From: DATAEG01 sp051001975
GTDB lineage: Bacteria; Actinomycetota; Actinomycetes; Mycobacteriales; Jatrophihabitantaceae
NCBI GenBank assembly: GCA_051001975.1
Contig: JBPCMU010000109.1
Coordinates: forward strand, 1 to 32,275
Length of the DNA stretch: 32,275 bases
Direction: 5' to 3'
Numbering within the stretch: the stretch's first letter is position 1; every line of letters starts with the position of its first letter. Shown here piece after piece: positions 14,814 through 23,701 of this stretch. The position numbers and the translations under genes were made by a program. A model generated the notes under the pieces. It did no database searches. It was not told where the DNA came from and saw nothing but the letters and a program-made list of their open reading frames with translations.

Positions 14814-16465
14814 TGGCCGGGGGGATCGCGCAGCTGGTGCTGCTGCTGGTCGCGCTTGGCTTCGCCTACCGATACCTGGGCGGCTACATCGCCCGAGTCT
14901 TCACCAGCGAGAAGCACACCCGTGCGGAGCGGGTCACCTACCGGCTGCTCGGCGTCGATCGCGAGGCCGATCAGACGTGGCCGGTCTACTTGCGCAGCGT
15001 GCTGGCCTTCTCGGCCATGGGTGTGCTCCTGTTGTACCTGCTGCAGCGTGTGCAGAGCCATCTGCCCCTCTCGCTCGGGCATCCCGGCGTCGCCCCGTCG
15101 ACCGCGTGGAACACCGCGGCAAGCTTCGTCACCAACACCAACTGGCAGTCGTACGTGCCGGAGACGACGATGGGCCACCTGGTGCAGTTCGCCGGCCTGG
15201 CCGTGCAGAACTTCGTCTCCGCGGCGGTAGGCATCGCGGTGTCGATCGCGCTGGTGCGTGGCTTCCGGCGTGCCAGGACGAACCGGCTGGGCAACTTCTG
15301 GGTAGACCTGGTGCGCGCCTGCTACCGATTGCTGTTGCCGCTGGCCGTCGTGGTCGCGGTGCTGTTGATGGTCGGTGGGGTCATCCAGAACTTCCACGGC
15401 TTCACCGAGATCACCACCCTCGGCGGCGGTCACCAGATGATCCCGGGCGGCCCGGTCGCCAGCCAAGAGGCGATCAAGGAACTGGGCAACAACGGTGGTG
15501 GCTTCCTGAACGCCAACGCCAGCCACCCGTTCGAGAACCCGGGCGGGTGGACGAACTGGCTGGAAGTGCTGGCGATCCTCATCATCCCGGTGAGCCTGCC
15601 GCGGGCGTTCGGAGTCATGGTCGGCGACAAGCGCCAGGGGCACGCCATCCTCGCCGCGATGACGGTCATCTGGGCGCTGAGCGTGGCCGGTATCTGGGCC
15701 GCGGAGTCGGCTCATCACGGCACCGCGCCACGGCTGGCCGGTGCTGCGCTGGAGGGCAAGGAGTTGCGCTTCGGCATCCCGGGCACGGCGCTGTTCAGCG
15801 CGTCCACGACGTTGACGTCCACCGGCGCCATCGACGCCCAGCACGACAGCCTCACCTCGCTGGGCGGCGGCGTGACGCTGGTCGACATGATGACCGGTGA
15901 GGTCGCGCCGGGCGGTGCCGGGGCCGGCCTCTACGGCATCCTGATCATCGCGGTGCTGGCGGTGTTCATCGCAGGGCTGATGGTCGGCCGAACGCCGGAG
16001 TACCTCGGCAAGAAGATCTCCACCCGCGAGATAAAGATGGCCAGCCTGTACATCCTCGCCACGCCGCTGTGCCTGCTCACCGGTGCGGCGACTGCGATGA
16101 GCATCAAGAGCGTCCGCGCGTCGATGGAGAACAGCGGTCCGCACGGGCTGTCGGAGATGCTCTACGCGTTCACGTCGGCGTCGAACAACAACGGCTCGGC
16201 GTTCGCCGGGCTCTCCGCGAACACGACATTCCTGAATACCGCGCTCGGTCTGTGCATGTTGCTGGCCAGATTCCTGCCGATCGTCTTCGTTCTGGCACTG
16301 GCCGGATCGCTGGCCAGACAGGCTCCGGTGCCGGTCACCGCGGGCACCTTGCCGACCCACCGACCGCAGTTCGTCGGGCTGGTCGTCGGCGTCATCGTCA
16401 TCGTCACGCTGCTGACCTACGCCCCGGCACTCGCGCTCGGCCCGCTCGCAGAAGGGCTGCACTGA
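14813..16465 (+). CDS. kdpA: KdpA, potassium-binding channel-like subunit
   Basis: KdpA is the polytopic membrane subunit that selects and translocates potassium in the KdpFABC pump. The 550-residue protein shows the expected repeated pore and selectivity segments, including TNTNWQSY, NNGGGFLNANASHPFENP and the late SNNNGSAFAGL loop, set between about ten hydrophobic helices. Length matches the family (about 550-560). The start ATG 14813 overlaps the kdpF stop, and its own stop overlaps the kdpB start in the same TGATG manner, which fits equimolar production of the subunits. Confidence 0.96.
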   Translation: MAGGIAQLVLLLVALGFAYRYLGGYIARVFTSEKHTRAERVTYRLLGVDREADQTWPVYLRSVLAFSAMGVLLLYLLQRVQSHLPLSLGHPGVAPSTAWNTAASFVTNTNWQSYVPETTMGHLVQFAGLAVQNFVSAAVGIAVSIALVRGFRRARTNRLGNFWVDLVRACYRLLLPLAVVVAVLLMVGGVIQNFHGFTEITTLGGGHQMIPGGPVASQEAIKELGNNGGGFLNANASHPFENPGGWTNWLEVLAILIIPVSLPRAFGVMVGDKRQGHAILAAMTVIWALSVAGIWAAESAHHGTAPRLAGAALEGKELRFGIPGTALFSASTTLTSTGAIDAQHDSLTSLGGGVTLVDMMTGEVAPGGAGAGLYGILIIAVLAVFIAGLMVGRTPEYLGKKISTREIKMASLYILATPLCLLTGAATAMSIKSVRASMENSGPHGLSEMLYAFTSASNNNGSAFAGLSANTTFLNTALGLCMLLARFLPIVFVLALAGSLARQAPVPVTAGTLPTHRPQFVGLVVGVIVIVTLLTYAPALALGPLAEGLH

Positions 16466-18531
16466 TGGCCGAGATCGCCGATGGTCCAGGCGCCGGGCTG
16501 CTCGAGCCGCGTTTGCTGTGGACGTCCCTGCCCGGCGCGGTGCGCAAGCTCGACCCTCGCACCCTGGCCCGCAATCCGGTCATGTTCATCGTGGAGGTCG
16601 GTGCGCTACTGACGACGGCGCTGGCCTTGCGGCACTCCGGCGTCTTCAGCTGGTCGATCGCCGCATGGCTCTGGGTGACGGTGATCTTTGCGAACCTGGC
16701 CGAGGCGGTCGCCGAGGGCCGCGGCAAGGCCCAGGCCGCCGCGTTGCGCCGGGCGAAGCAGGACTCCGTCGCCCGTCGGCTCACCACCTGGCAGCCCGGT
16801 GACGCGGTAGCAGGCGCCGCCGAGGAGTCGGTGCCCGGTGCGCAACTGACAGTCGGCAACTACGTGGTGGTCGAGGCCGGCCAGCTCATCCCCGGCGACG
16901 GCGACGTCATCGACGGGGTGGCCAGCGTCGACGAGTCGGCGATCACCGGGGAGTCGGCGCCGGTCATCCGGGAGTCCGGCGGCGATCGCTGCGCGGTTAC
17001 CGGTGGCACCCGGGTGCTGTCCGACCGGGTCGTGGTACGGATCAGCAGCGAGCCGGGGCAGACCTTCCTCGACCGGATGATCCAGCTCGTCGAAGGCGCT
17101 TCGCGACAGAAGACGCCGAACGAGATCGCGCTGAACATCCTGCTGGCCAGCCTGACGATCATCTTCATGCTCGCGGTGGTCTCGCTGCAGCCGTTCGCGG
17201 TCTACTCCGGAGCCGAGCAGTCGATCGTCGTACTTGTTGCTCTGCTCGTCTGCCTGATCCCGACGACGATCGGTGCGCTGCTGTCGGCGATCGGCATCGC
17301 CGGCATGGACCGGCTGGTGCAACGCAACGTGCTCGCGATGTCCGGGCGTGCGGTTGAGGCCGCTGGAGACGTGGGCGTCCTGCTGCTCGACAAGACCGGC
17401 ACCATCACCCTCGGCAATCGGCAGGCGAGCGAGTTCGTTGCCCTCGGCGATGCTGAGCGGGACGATCTGGTGCGCACCGCGCGACTGGCCAGCCAGGCGG
17501 ACGAGACGCCGGAAGGCCGTAGCGTGGTCGAGCTGGCCGACCGGTTGCTCGGCGACAGCGCGCAGTCGCCCCGCGACGCGCAGATCGTGCCGTTCAGCGC
17601 GCAGACCCGGATGAGCGGCGTCGACCTGGCCGACGGCAGCGAGTTGCGCAAGGGCGCGTCCGCAGCCGTGATCGAGTGGGTGCGTGGCCTGCACGGCGAA
17701 GTGCCGGCCGACGCACAGCAGGCCGTCGACACGATCTCGCAGTCCGGCGGCACCCCACTGCTGGTCGCTCGGGTCGACGCGGCCGGTGCGCAGGTACTTG
17801 GCGTCATCCATCTCAAGGATGTGGTGAAGGCTGGAATGCGGGAACGGTTCGTCGAGCTGCGCCGGATGGGCATTCGGTCGGTGATGATCACCGGCGACAA
17901 TCCTTTGACCGCAAAGGCTATCGCCGACGAGGCGGGCATCGACGACTTCTTGGCCGAGGCCACGCCCGAGGACAAGATGGCGCTGATCAAGCGCGAGCAG
18001 GAGGGTGGCCAGCTCGTCGCGATGACCGGCGACGGGACCAACGACGCTCCGGCGTTGGCGCAGGCCGATGTCGGCGTCGCGATGAACACGGGTACGTCGG
18101 CGGCGAAAGAAGCCGGCAACATGGTCGACCTCGACTCCGACCCGACGAAGCTCATCGAGATCGTGGAGATCGGCAAGCAGTTGCTCATCACCCGTGGTGC
18201 GCTGACGACGTTCTCGATCGCTAACGACGTCGCCAAGTACTTCGCGATCATCCCGGCGATGTTCGTGGTCGTGTTCCCCGGGCTGAAAACGCTGAACGTG
18301 ATGCACCTGCACTCTCCGGAGTCGGCCATCCTGTCGGCGATCATCTTCAACGCGTTGATCATCATCGCGCTGATCCCCTTGGCGCTGCGGGGTGTCCGGT
18401 ACCGGCCCTCGTCGGCTGCCGCGTTGCTGCGCCGCAACCTGCTCATATACGGGCTCGGCGGCCTGATCTCGCCGTTCATCTTCATCAAGCTCATCGACCT
18501 GGCCGTGTCCCACGTGCCCGGTATCCGGTAA
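16465..18531 (+). CDS. kdpB: KdpB, P-type ATPase catalytic subunit
   Basis: KdpB hydrolyses ATP to drive potassium uptake. The 688-residue protein carries the P-type landmarks in order: the actuator TGES at residues 161-164, the phosphorylated Asp309 in DKTGT, ITGDNPLTAKAIADEAG in the P domain, and the hinge motif TGDGTNDAPAL. C-terminal helices contain SIANDVAKYFAIIPAMF. The serine of TGES, an inhibitory phosphorylation site in E. coli KdpB, is present as Ser164. I start at ATG 16465 because the family N-terminus (LWTSLPGAVRKLDPRTLARNPVMF) lies just after it and it overlaps the kdpA stop. The open frame upstream of it is only the shadow of kdpA. Confidence 0.97.
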   Translation: MAEIADGPGAGLLEPRLLWTSLPGAVRKLDPRTLARNPVMFIVEVGALLTTALALRHSGVFSWSIAAWLWVTVIFANLAEAVAEGRGKAQAAALRRAKQDSVARRLTTWQPGDAVAGAAEESVPGAQLTVGNYVVVEAGQLIPGDGDVIDGVASVDESAITGESAPVIRESGGDRCAVTGGTRVLSDRVVVRISSEPGQTFLDRMIQLVEGASRQKTPNEIALNILLASLTIIFMLAVVSLQPFAVYSGAEQSIVVLVALLVCLIPTTIGALLSAIGIAGMDRLVQRNVLAMSGRAVEAAGDVGVLLLDKTGTITLGNRQASEFVALGDAERDDLVRTARLASQADETPEGRSVVELADRLLGDSAQSPRDAQIVPFSAQTRMSGVDLADGSELRKGASAAVIEWVRGLHGEVPADAQQAVDTISQSGGTPLLVARVDAAGAQVLGVIHLKDVVKAGMRERFVELRRMGIRSVMITGDNPLTAKAIADEAGIDDFLAEATPEDKMALIKREQEGGQLVAMTGDGTNDAPALAQADVGVAMNTGTSAAKEAGNMVDLDSDPTKLIEIVEIGKQLLITRGALTTFSIANDVAKYFAIIPAMFVVVFPGLKTLNVMHLHSPESAILSAIIFNALIIIALIPLALRGVRYRPSSAAALLRRNLLIYGLGGLISPFIFIKLIDLAVSHVPGIR

Positions 18532-18546
18532 GGGGAACTGACGCAC

Positions 18547-19161
18547 ATGAAGAACCTGCCTGTGTGGGTCCGGCAACATCTCGCCGCGTTGCGCGCGATG
18601 TTGGTGCTGACCGTCGCGCTCGGGGTCGTCTACCCGCTGGTGATGACCGCCGTCGCGCAGATAGCAACACCGGGCCGGGCGGACGGGTCGCTGGTCAAGG
18701 TGGCCGGCAAGGTCGTCGGGTCGAAGCTGCTCGGGCAGTCGTTCAGCGACGGCAAGGGCAACCCGCTGCCGCAGTGGTTCCAGCCACGCCCGTCGGCGAC
18801 GAGTTATGACTCGTCGACCTCGGGTGGCAGCAACTACGGACCGGAGGCGCCCGAGCTGATCAAGGCGATCAAGGAGCTGCGGGACAGCGTCGCCAAGTTC
18901 GACTCGGTGCCCGGACATCCGGTGCGGCCGGCCGACGTCCCGCCCGACGCCGTCACCGCCTCCGCCTCCGGGCTCGACCCGGACATCAGCGTCGCTTATG
19001 CCCAGCAGCAGGCCTACCGGGTCGCATACCACCGTCATCTCGACGCGGGCAGGGTGCTCGCTCTGGTGAACGCGCACATCGACAAGCCCACGGTGGGGGT
19101 GTTCGGCACGAAGGTGGTCAACGTGCTGGAGCTCAACCTGGCGCTGAGCCGGATGAACTGA
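18547..19161 (+). CDS. kdpC: KdpC, potassium-transporting ATPase subunit C
   Basis: KdpC is a single-span membrane subunit that helps nucleotide and potassium handling in the complex. The 204-residue protein has one N-terminal helix (about 17-40; AMLVLTVALGVVYPLVMTAV) and an extracytoplasmic domain with the family motifs GSKLLGQSF, YFQPRPSA-like WFQPRPSATSYD, SGLDPDIS and VNVLELN near the end. An AGGGGA ribosome binding site precedes ATG 18547, 15 bases after kdpB, so unlike A and B it has its own initiation signal. Confidence 0.95.
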   Translation: MKNLPVWVRQHLAALRAMLVLTVALGVVYPLVMTAVAQIATPGRADGSLVKVAGKVVGSKLLGQSFSDGKGNPLPQWFQPRPSATSYDSSTSGGSNYGPEAPELIKAIKELRDSVAKFDSVPGHPVRPADVPPDAVTASASGLDPDISVAYAQQQAYRVAYHRHLDAGRVLALVNAHIDKPTVGVFGTKVVNVLELNLALSRMN

Positions 19162-19178
19162 GCGCGGCGGAGCAGACT

Positions 19179-21728
19179 GTGGGTATGGCGCGCGGTGTGC
19201 TGCGGATCTATCTCGGTGCTGCGCCGGGCGTGGGCAAGACGCTGGCCATGCTCGACGAGGGCGCCCGCCGGGCCGAGCGTGGCACCGACGTCGTCATCGC
19301 GTTCGTCGAGTGCCATGACCGGGCCCGCACGATGGAGGCGATCGGCGATCTGGACATGGTCCCGCGGCGCGCGCTGACCTACCGTGACGCGCAGTTCACT
19401 GAGATGGACGTCGACGCGGTGCTGGCCCGCAAGCCGGATCTGGCCCTTGTCGACGAGTTCGCACACACCAACGTGCCCGGCTCACGCAGCGAGAAGCGCT
19501 GGCAGGACGTCGAGTTGCTGCTGGCCGCCGGAATCGACGTCATCTCGACACTGAACATCCAGCACCTGGAGACCCTGAACGACCTGGTCGCAAGGATCAC
19601 CGGCGTACCGCAGCGCGAAACCGTCCCGGACGGTGTGGTCCGTGCCGCCGACCAGATCCAGCTCGTCGACCAGACGCCCGAGGCGCTGCGCCGGCGGATG
19701 GCACACGGCAACATCTACGCCGCCGACAAGGTCGACGCGGCGCTGGCCAACTACTTCCGGGTCGGCAACCTGTCGGCGTTACGCGAGCTGGCGCTGCTGT
19801 GGGTGGCCGACCGGGTCGACGAGGGCATGCAGCGGTACCGCACCGAGCACAACATCGACGACACCTGGGAGACCCGCGAGCGTGTCGTTGTGGCACTCAC
19901 CGGGGGGGCAGAGGGTGGCACGTTGATCCGTCGGGCCGCCCGGGTGGCTGCGCGGGGCGGCGCAGAACTGCTCGCGGTACACGTCGCGCGCGCGGACGGC
20001 CTCGCCGGTGTGGACACCGCGGAGCTGGCCGCACAGCGATCGCTCGTCGAGTCGATCGGCGGCTCGTACCACGTGGTGCGTGGCGACGACGTGACCTGCG
20101 CCCTGCTCGACTTCGCCCGGGGGGTGAACGCCACCCAGCTGGTGCTCGGCGCGTCCCGGCGCAGCTCGCTGACGATGCGGCTGACCGGCCAGGGGATCGG
20201 CGTTCGTACGGTGCGCCGCTCCGGCGACATCGACGTGCACATCGTCAGCCACGAGCACGTCGGAGCAGGTCGCGAGCCGGCGTTGGGACTGGGCCGCACA
20301 AGCGCTCGACGGGTGGTGCGCGGCGGCGTTCTGGCGATTGCGTTACTGCCTGTATTGACCTGGGCGTTGAGTTCGTTCCGCAACGAATTGAACCTGGTCA
20401 GTTGCGTGCTGCTCTACCTGCTGGCCACCGTCGCCGTCGCCTTGGTGGGCGGGCTGGTCGTCGCCCTGCTCACCGCAATCGCCGCGTCGCTGGTGCTGAA
20501 CTATTTCTTCACCGAGCCGATCCACCGCTTCACCATCGCCGAGCGGAACAACACGCTCGGTCTGATCGCGTTCGTCGCGGTCGCCGCGATCGTTGCGGTG
20601 CTCGTGGACCGGGCCGAGCGCCGCCGCCGCGAGGCTGCCCGCGCGTCCGCCGAGGCAGAGGTGCTGGCGACGGTGGCCGGCAGCGTGCTTCGTGGCAGCG
20701 GGCAATTGCCTGCGCTGATGACCGAGCTGGCCGAGATCTTCGGGCTACGCGCGGTGTCCTTGTTGGAGAAGGACGTCGACGGGGGTTGGCGGATCGTCAC
20801 TGCCACCGGATCGGACGCGCCCTCCCGGCCGGAGGACGCCGACACCGTGGTGCGCGGTGACGAGGGGGTGTTGCTTGCATTGTGCGGGCCGACCCCGGCC
20901 GGCGCCGACCAGCGCGTGCTGGCCGCCTTCGCGACGCAGTCCGCGGCGAGCCTGCGCACCCAGCGACTGGCTCGCGAAGCAGAGGCCGCCGTCCCGCTGC
21001 GCGAAGCCGACCGCACCCGTACTGCTCTGCTGCAGGCGGTGAGCCATGACCTGCGCACGCCGCTTGCGTCGGCCAAGGCGGCGGTGAGCAGTCTGCGGGG
21101 GGGCGGCGACGATCAAGTGCAGTGGAGCGACGAGGACACTGCGGAACTGCTCGCCACCGCCGACGAGTCGCTGGACAAGCTGGCCCGGTTGGTGAGCAAT
21201 CTGCTGGACATGTCGCGGCTGCAGGCCGGCGCGATGGCCGTGGTCCCGCGGCCGGTGGACATCTCCGGCTTGGTCGCGCGGGCCCTCGACGGGTTGGGCG
21301 CCACGGCTGACGCGGTAACTGTCGTCGTCCCACTCGACCTGCCGGAGGCGATCGCCGACGCCGGCCTGTTCGAGCGGGTGCTGGCGAACGTGCTGGAGAA
21401 TGCGGTGCGCTACTCACCGGCCGACCGACCGCCCACGGTCACCGCGAGCGCGCACTACGACCGCGTCGAGATCCGGGTGATCGATCGCGGCAGCGGCCTT
21501 GGCGTTGAGGAGAAGGAACGCGTGTTCGCCCCGTTCCAGCGGTTGGGCGACACCTCGAACACCACCGGCGTGGGCCTCGGCCTTGCGCTGGCCCGGGGAC
21601 TGGCCGAGGCGATGGGTGGCACGCTGATCCCGGAGGACACCCCCGGTGGTGGGTTGACCATGGTGATCTCGCTGCGCGCTGCACAGCGGGCCGTGCGCGA
21701 CGAGCGCGTGTCGGCAGCGGAAGGATGA
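19179..21728 (+). CDS. kdpD: KdpD, potassium/turgor sensor histidine kinase
   Basis: KdpD senses low potassium and phosphorylates KdpE. The 849-residue protein has all expected parts: an N-terminal KdpD domain with Walker A (GAAPGVGKT, 13-21) and DEFAHTN (92-98), a universal-stress-protein-like domain (about 225-360), four closely spaced membrane helices (about 375-485), a GAF-like segment (about 495-600), the phospho-acceptor His623 in AVSHDLRTPLAS and a C-terminal HATPase domain with a G2-type GVGLGLALARGLAEAMGG. It is full length, so it should act as a complete sensor. GTG 19179 has a GGAG site six bases upstream; ATG 19185 is the alternative. It lies 17 bp after kdpC. Confidence 0.96.
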   Translation: MGMARGVLRIYLGAAPGVGKTLAMLDEGARRAERGTDVVIAFVECHDRARTMEAIGDLDMVPRRALTYRDAQFTEMDVDAVLARKPDLALVDEFAHTNVPGSRSEKRWQDVELLLAAGIDVISTLNIQHLETLNDLVARITGVPQRETVPDGVVRAADQIQLVDQTPEALRRRMAHGNIYAADKVDAALANYFRVGNLSALRELALLWVADRVDEGMQRYRTEHNIDDTWETRERVVVALTGGAEGGTLIRRAARVAARGGAELLAVHVARADGLAGVDTAELAAQRSLVESIGGSYHVVRGDDVTCALLDFARGVNATQLVLGASRRSSLTMRLTGQGIGVRTVRRSGDIDVHIVSHEHVGAGREPALGLGRTSARRVVRGGVLAIALLPVLTWALSSFRNELNLVSCVLLYLLATVAVALVGGLVVALLTAIAASLVLNYFFTEPIHRFTIAERNNTLGLIAFVAVAAIVAVLVDRAERRRREAARASAEAEVLATVAGSVLRGSGQLPALMTELAEIFGLRAVSLLEKDVDGGWRIVTATGSDAPSRPEDADTVVRGDEGVLLALCGPTPAGADQRVLAAFATQSAASLRTQRLAREAEAAVPLREADRTRTALLQAVSHDLRTPLASAKAAVSSLRGGGDDQVQWSDEDTAELLATADESLDKLARLVSNLLDMSRLQAGAMAVVPRPVDISGLVARALDGLGATADAVTVVVPLDLPEAIADAGLFERVLANVLENAVRYSPADRPPTVTASAHYDRVEIRVIDRGSGLGVEEKERVFAPFQRLGDTSNTTGVGLGLALARGLAEAMGGTLIPEDTPGGGLTMVISLRAAQRAVRDERVSAAEG

Positions 21729-22405
21729 GCATGCGCGTGCTGGTGGTCGACGACGAGCCGCAGATCGTTCGCGCACTGTCCATCAATCTGCGAGCTCGCA
21801 AGTTCGAGGTGCACGCCGCCGCAACTGGCGCTGCGGCGTTGGCGATCGCGGCGAAGCATCCGCCCGATTTGGTGCTGCTGGATCTCGGCCTGCCGGACAT
21901 GGACGGCACCGAGGTGATCGGTGGGCTGCGGGGCTGGTGCACCGCGCCGATCATCGTGCTGTCCGGCCGCGCGGGCGGCCCGGACAAGGTCGACGCCCTC
22001 GACGCCGGCGCGGACGACTACGTCACCAAGCCGTTCGGCATCGACGAACTGTTCGCGCGGATCCGCGCGGTGACTCGCCGGGTCGGTACCGCCGTCGAAC
22101 AGCCCGCGGTACAGATCGGCGAGCACACCGTCGACCTCGCGGCCCGCAAGGTCCTCGCCGCCGACGCAACCGAGGTGCGGCTGACCAAGACCGAGTGGGA
22201 GTTGCTGGAGCGGCTGGTGCGCCACCCCGGCGCGTTGCTCACCCAACGGCAATTGCTGACGGAGGTGTGGGGCCCCGCGTATGACACCGAGTCCGGCTAC
22301 CTGCGCTTCCACTTCGGCCAGTTGCGCCGCAAGTTGGAGGCCGACCCCGGGCGGCCGCGGCACTTGATCACCGAGCCCGGGATCGGCTACCGCTTCGAGA
22401 CGTAA
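21725..22405 (+). CDS. kdpE: KdpE, OmpR-family response regulator
   Basis: KdpE is the DNA-binding partner of KdpD and activates the kdp operon at low potassium. The 226-residue protein has a receiver domain with the acidic pair Asp9/Asp10, phospho-acceptor Asp53 (LLDLGLPDMDG) and Lys102 (TKPF), and a winged-helix output domain (about 130-226) with the ending HLITEPGIGYRFET. The start ATG 21725 overlaps the kdpD stop (ATGA) and has a GGAAGG site just upstream. As the last gene of kdpFABCDE it should be autoregulated; a candidate binding site is the direct repeat at 14549-14566. Confidence 0.96.
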   Translation: MSMRVLVVDDEPQIVRALSINLRARKFEVHAAATGAAALAIAAKHPPDLVLLDLGLPDMDGTEVIGGLRGWCTAPIIVLSGRAGGPDKVDALDAGADDYVTKPFGIDELFARIRAVTRRVGTAVEQPAVQIGEHTVDLAARKVLAADATEVRLTKTEWELLERLVRHPGALLTQRQLLTEVWGPAYDTESGYLRFHFGQLRRKLEADPGRPRHLITEPGIGYRFET

Positions 22406-22445
22406 TCCCGCTGCGGGCGGCAGTCGGGCTGGGTACTGTGCGCCG

Positions 22446-23690
22446 GTGGATCGTGTCGTCGAAGCCCTAGCGCCCGGCCGCCTGGGCGTCGGCTTCCGGT
22501 GGCTGCTCGGCTCAGCGGTGGTCAGCAACCTCGGCGACGGCATCACGATTGCGGCCGGCCCGCTGTTGGTGGCCTCGGAGACGTCCAACGCGATCCTGGT
22601 GTCGATGGCCGTGGTGCTGCAGCGCCTGCCTTGGTTGTTGTTCGGCCTGCACGCCGGGGTGATCGCCGACCGCCTCGACCGGCGTCGCATCGTGCTGTTG
22701 GTGAACCTGGCGCGGTCGGTGGTGTTGCTCGCGTTGACCGCGTCGATCGTCACCGGCTGGGTGAACATCGTCGCGGTGCTGGCGGCGATGTTCCTGCTCG
22801 GCACTGCCGAGACGTTTGCCGACACGACGTCGAGCACGCTGCTGCCCATGCTCGTCGACAAGGCCGATCTGGGTGTGGCCAACGCCCGCCTGATGGCAGC
22901 GATGCTCGGCATCAACCAACTCGTCGGGCCGCCGATCGGCGCCGCGCTGTTCGCGGTGGGCAGGGCTTGGCCGTTCGCCGGAGAGACGGTCTGCCTGCTC
23001 GCGGCGACCGTGCTGATCTCCCGGATCGCGTTACCCGTGCACGGCACGGCCCAGTCCGCGTCCAACCGCATCGGCCACGATATCCGCGAGGGGCTGTCGT
23101 GGCTGTGGCACCACTCGGCGATGCGCACCCTGGCGCTGACGATCGTCTCGTTCAACGTGACGTTCGGTGCTGCCTGGTCCGTGCTCGTCCTCTACGCCGC
23201 GGACCGGCTCGGGCTCGGCGCGATCGGGTTCGGGCTGGTCACCACAGTCGGCGCGGTCGGATCGCTGGTCGGTACCGCCGTCTACGGACGCCTTGAGCGT
23301 CGGTTCAGCCTCGGCAACATCATGCGGGTCGGGCTGCTGATCGAGACGTTCACACACCTGGCGCTGGCGCTGACCACCTCACCGTGGGTGGCGATGCCGG
23401 TGTTCTTCGTGTTCGGTGCGCACGCCGCGGTGTGGGGCACTACGTCGACGAGCGTGCGGCAGCGCGCCGTCCCGGTCGAGTTCCAGGGCCGAGTCGCCAG
23501 CGTCTACATGATGGGTGTGATGGGCGGGCTCGTCATCGGCGCCGCAATCGGTGGGGTGATCGCCGAGCACAGCGGCCTGGCCGCACCATTCTGGTTCGCG
23601 TTCGTCGGCTCCGCTGTCCTAGTCGCGCTCATCTGGCGGCAGCTGCCGCGCATCGCCCACGACGAGTCTTCGGCCGTCCTCGCGCAGTGA
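22446..23690 (+). CDS. MFS exporter (MFS_3 / macrolide-efflux or EntS-like group)
   Basis: The 414-residue protein is a 12-helix major facilitator. The loop between helices 2 and 3 reads GVIADRLDRRRIVLLVN, a motif-A variant usual in the MefA/EntS-like group, and the second half has the matching YGRLERRFSLGN loop. Such proteins export drugs, siderophores or other small molecules; the substrate cannot be read from sequence. GTG 22446 is used, with a weak ribosome binding site. It follows kdpE by 40 bp on the same strand. A small GC hairpin (CCCGC-T-GCGGG) lies just after the kdpE stop, so it may be read from kdp or from its own promoter. It ends 11 bp from convergent pgm. Confidence 0.82.
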   Translation: MDRVVEALAPGRLGVGFRWLLGSAVVSNLGDGITIAAGPLLVASETSNAILVSMAVVLQRLPWLLFGLHAGVIADRLDRRRIVLLVNLARSVVLLALTASIVTGWVNIVAVLAAMFLLGTAETFADTTSSTLLPMLVDKADLGVANARLMAAMLGINQLVGPPIGAALFAVGRAWPFAGETVCLLAATVLISRIALPVHGTAQSASNRIGHDIREGLSWLWHHSAMRTLALTIVSFNVTFGAAWSVLVLYAADRLGLGAIGFGLVTTVGAVGSLVGTAVYGRLERRFSLGNIMRVGLLIETFTHLALALTTSPWVAMPVFFVFGAHAAVWGTTSTSVRQRAVPVEFQGRVASVYMMGVMGGLVIGAAIGGVIAEHSGLAAPFWFAFVGSAVLVALIWRQLPRIAHDESSAVLAQ

Positions 23691-23701
23691 ATTGCGGGCG
23701 G

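Noticed and set aside
14774..16462. Antisense open frame (562 codons) opposite kdpA
   Set aside because: Same cause as above; the plus-strand KdpA is full length and convincing.
16069..16464. Upstream extension of the KdpB frame
   Set aside because: It lies inside kdpA in another frame; the ATG overlapping the kdpA stop gives the normal KdpB N-terminus.
16606..19077. Very long antisense open frame (823 codons) opposite kdpB and kdpC
   Set aside because: It is a by-product of high-GC codon use; the plus strand encodes recognisable KdpB and KdpC, and the antisense translation is low-complexity and rich in Arg, Asp and Gln.
21455..23155. Antisense open frame across kdpE and the MFS gene
   Set aside because: It spans two real genes and has no recognisable domain.
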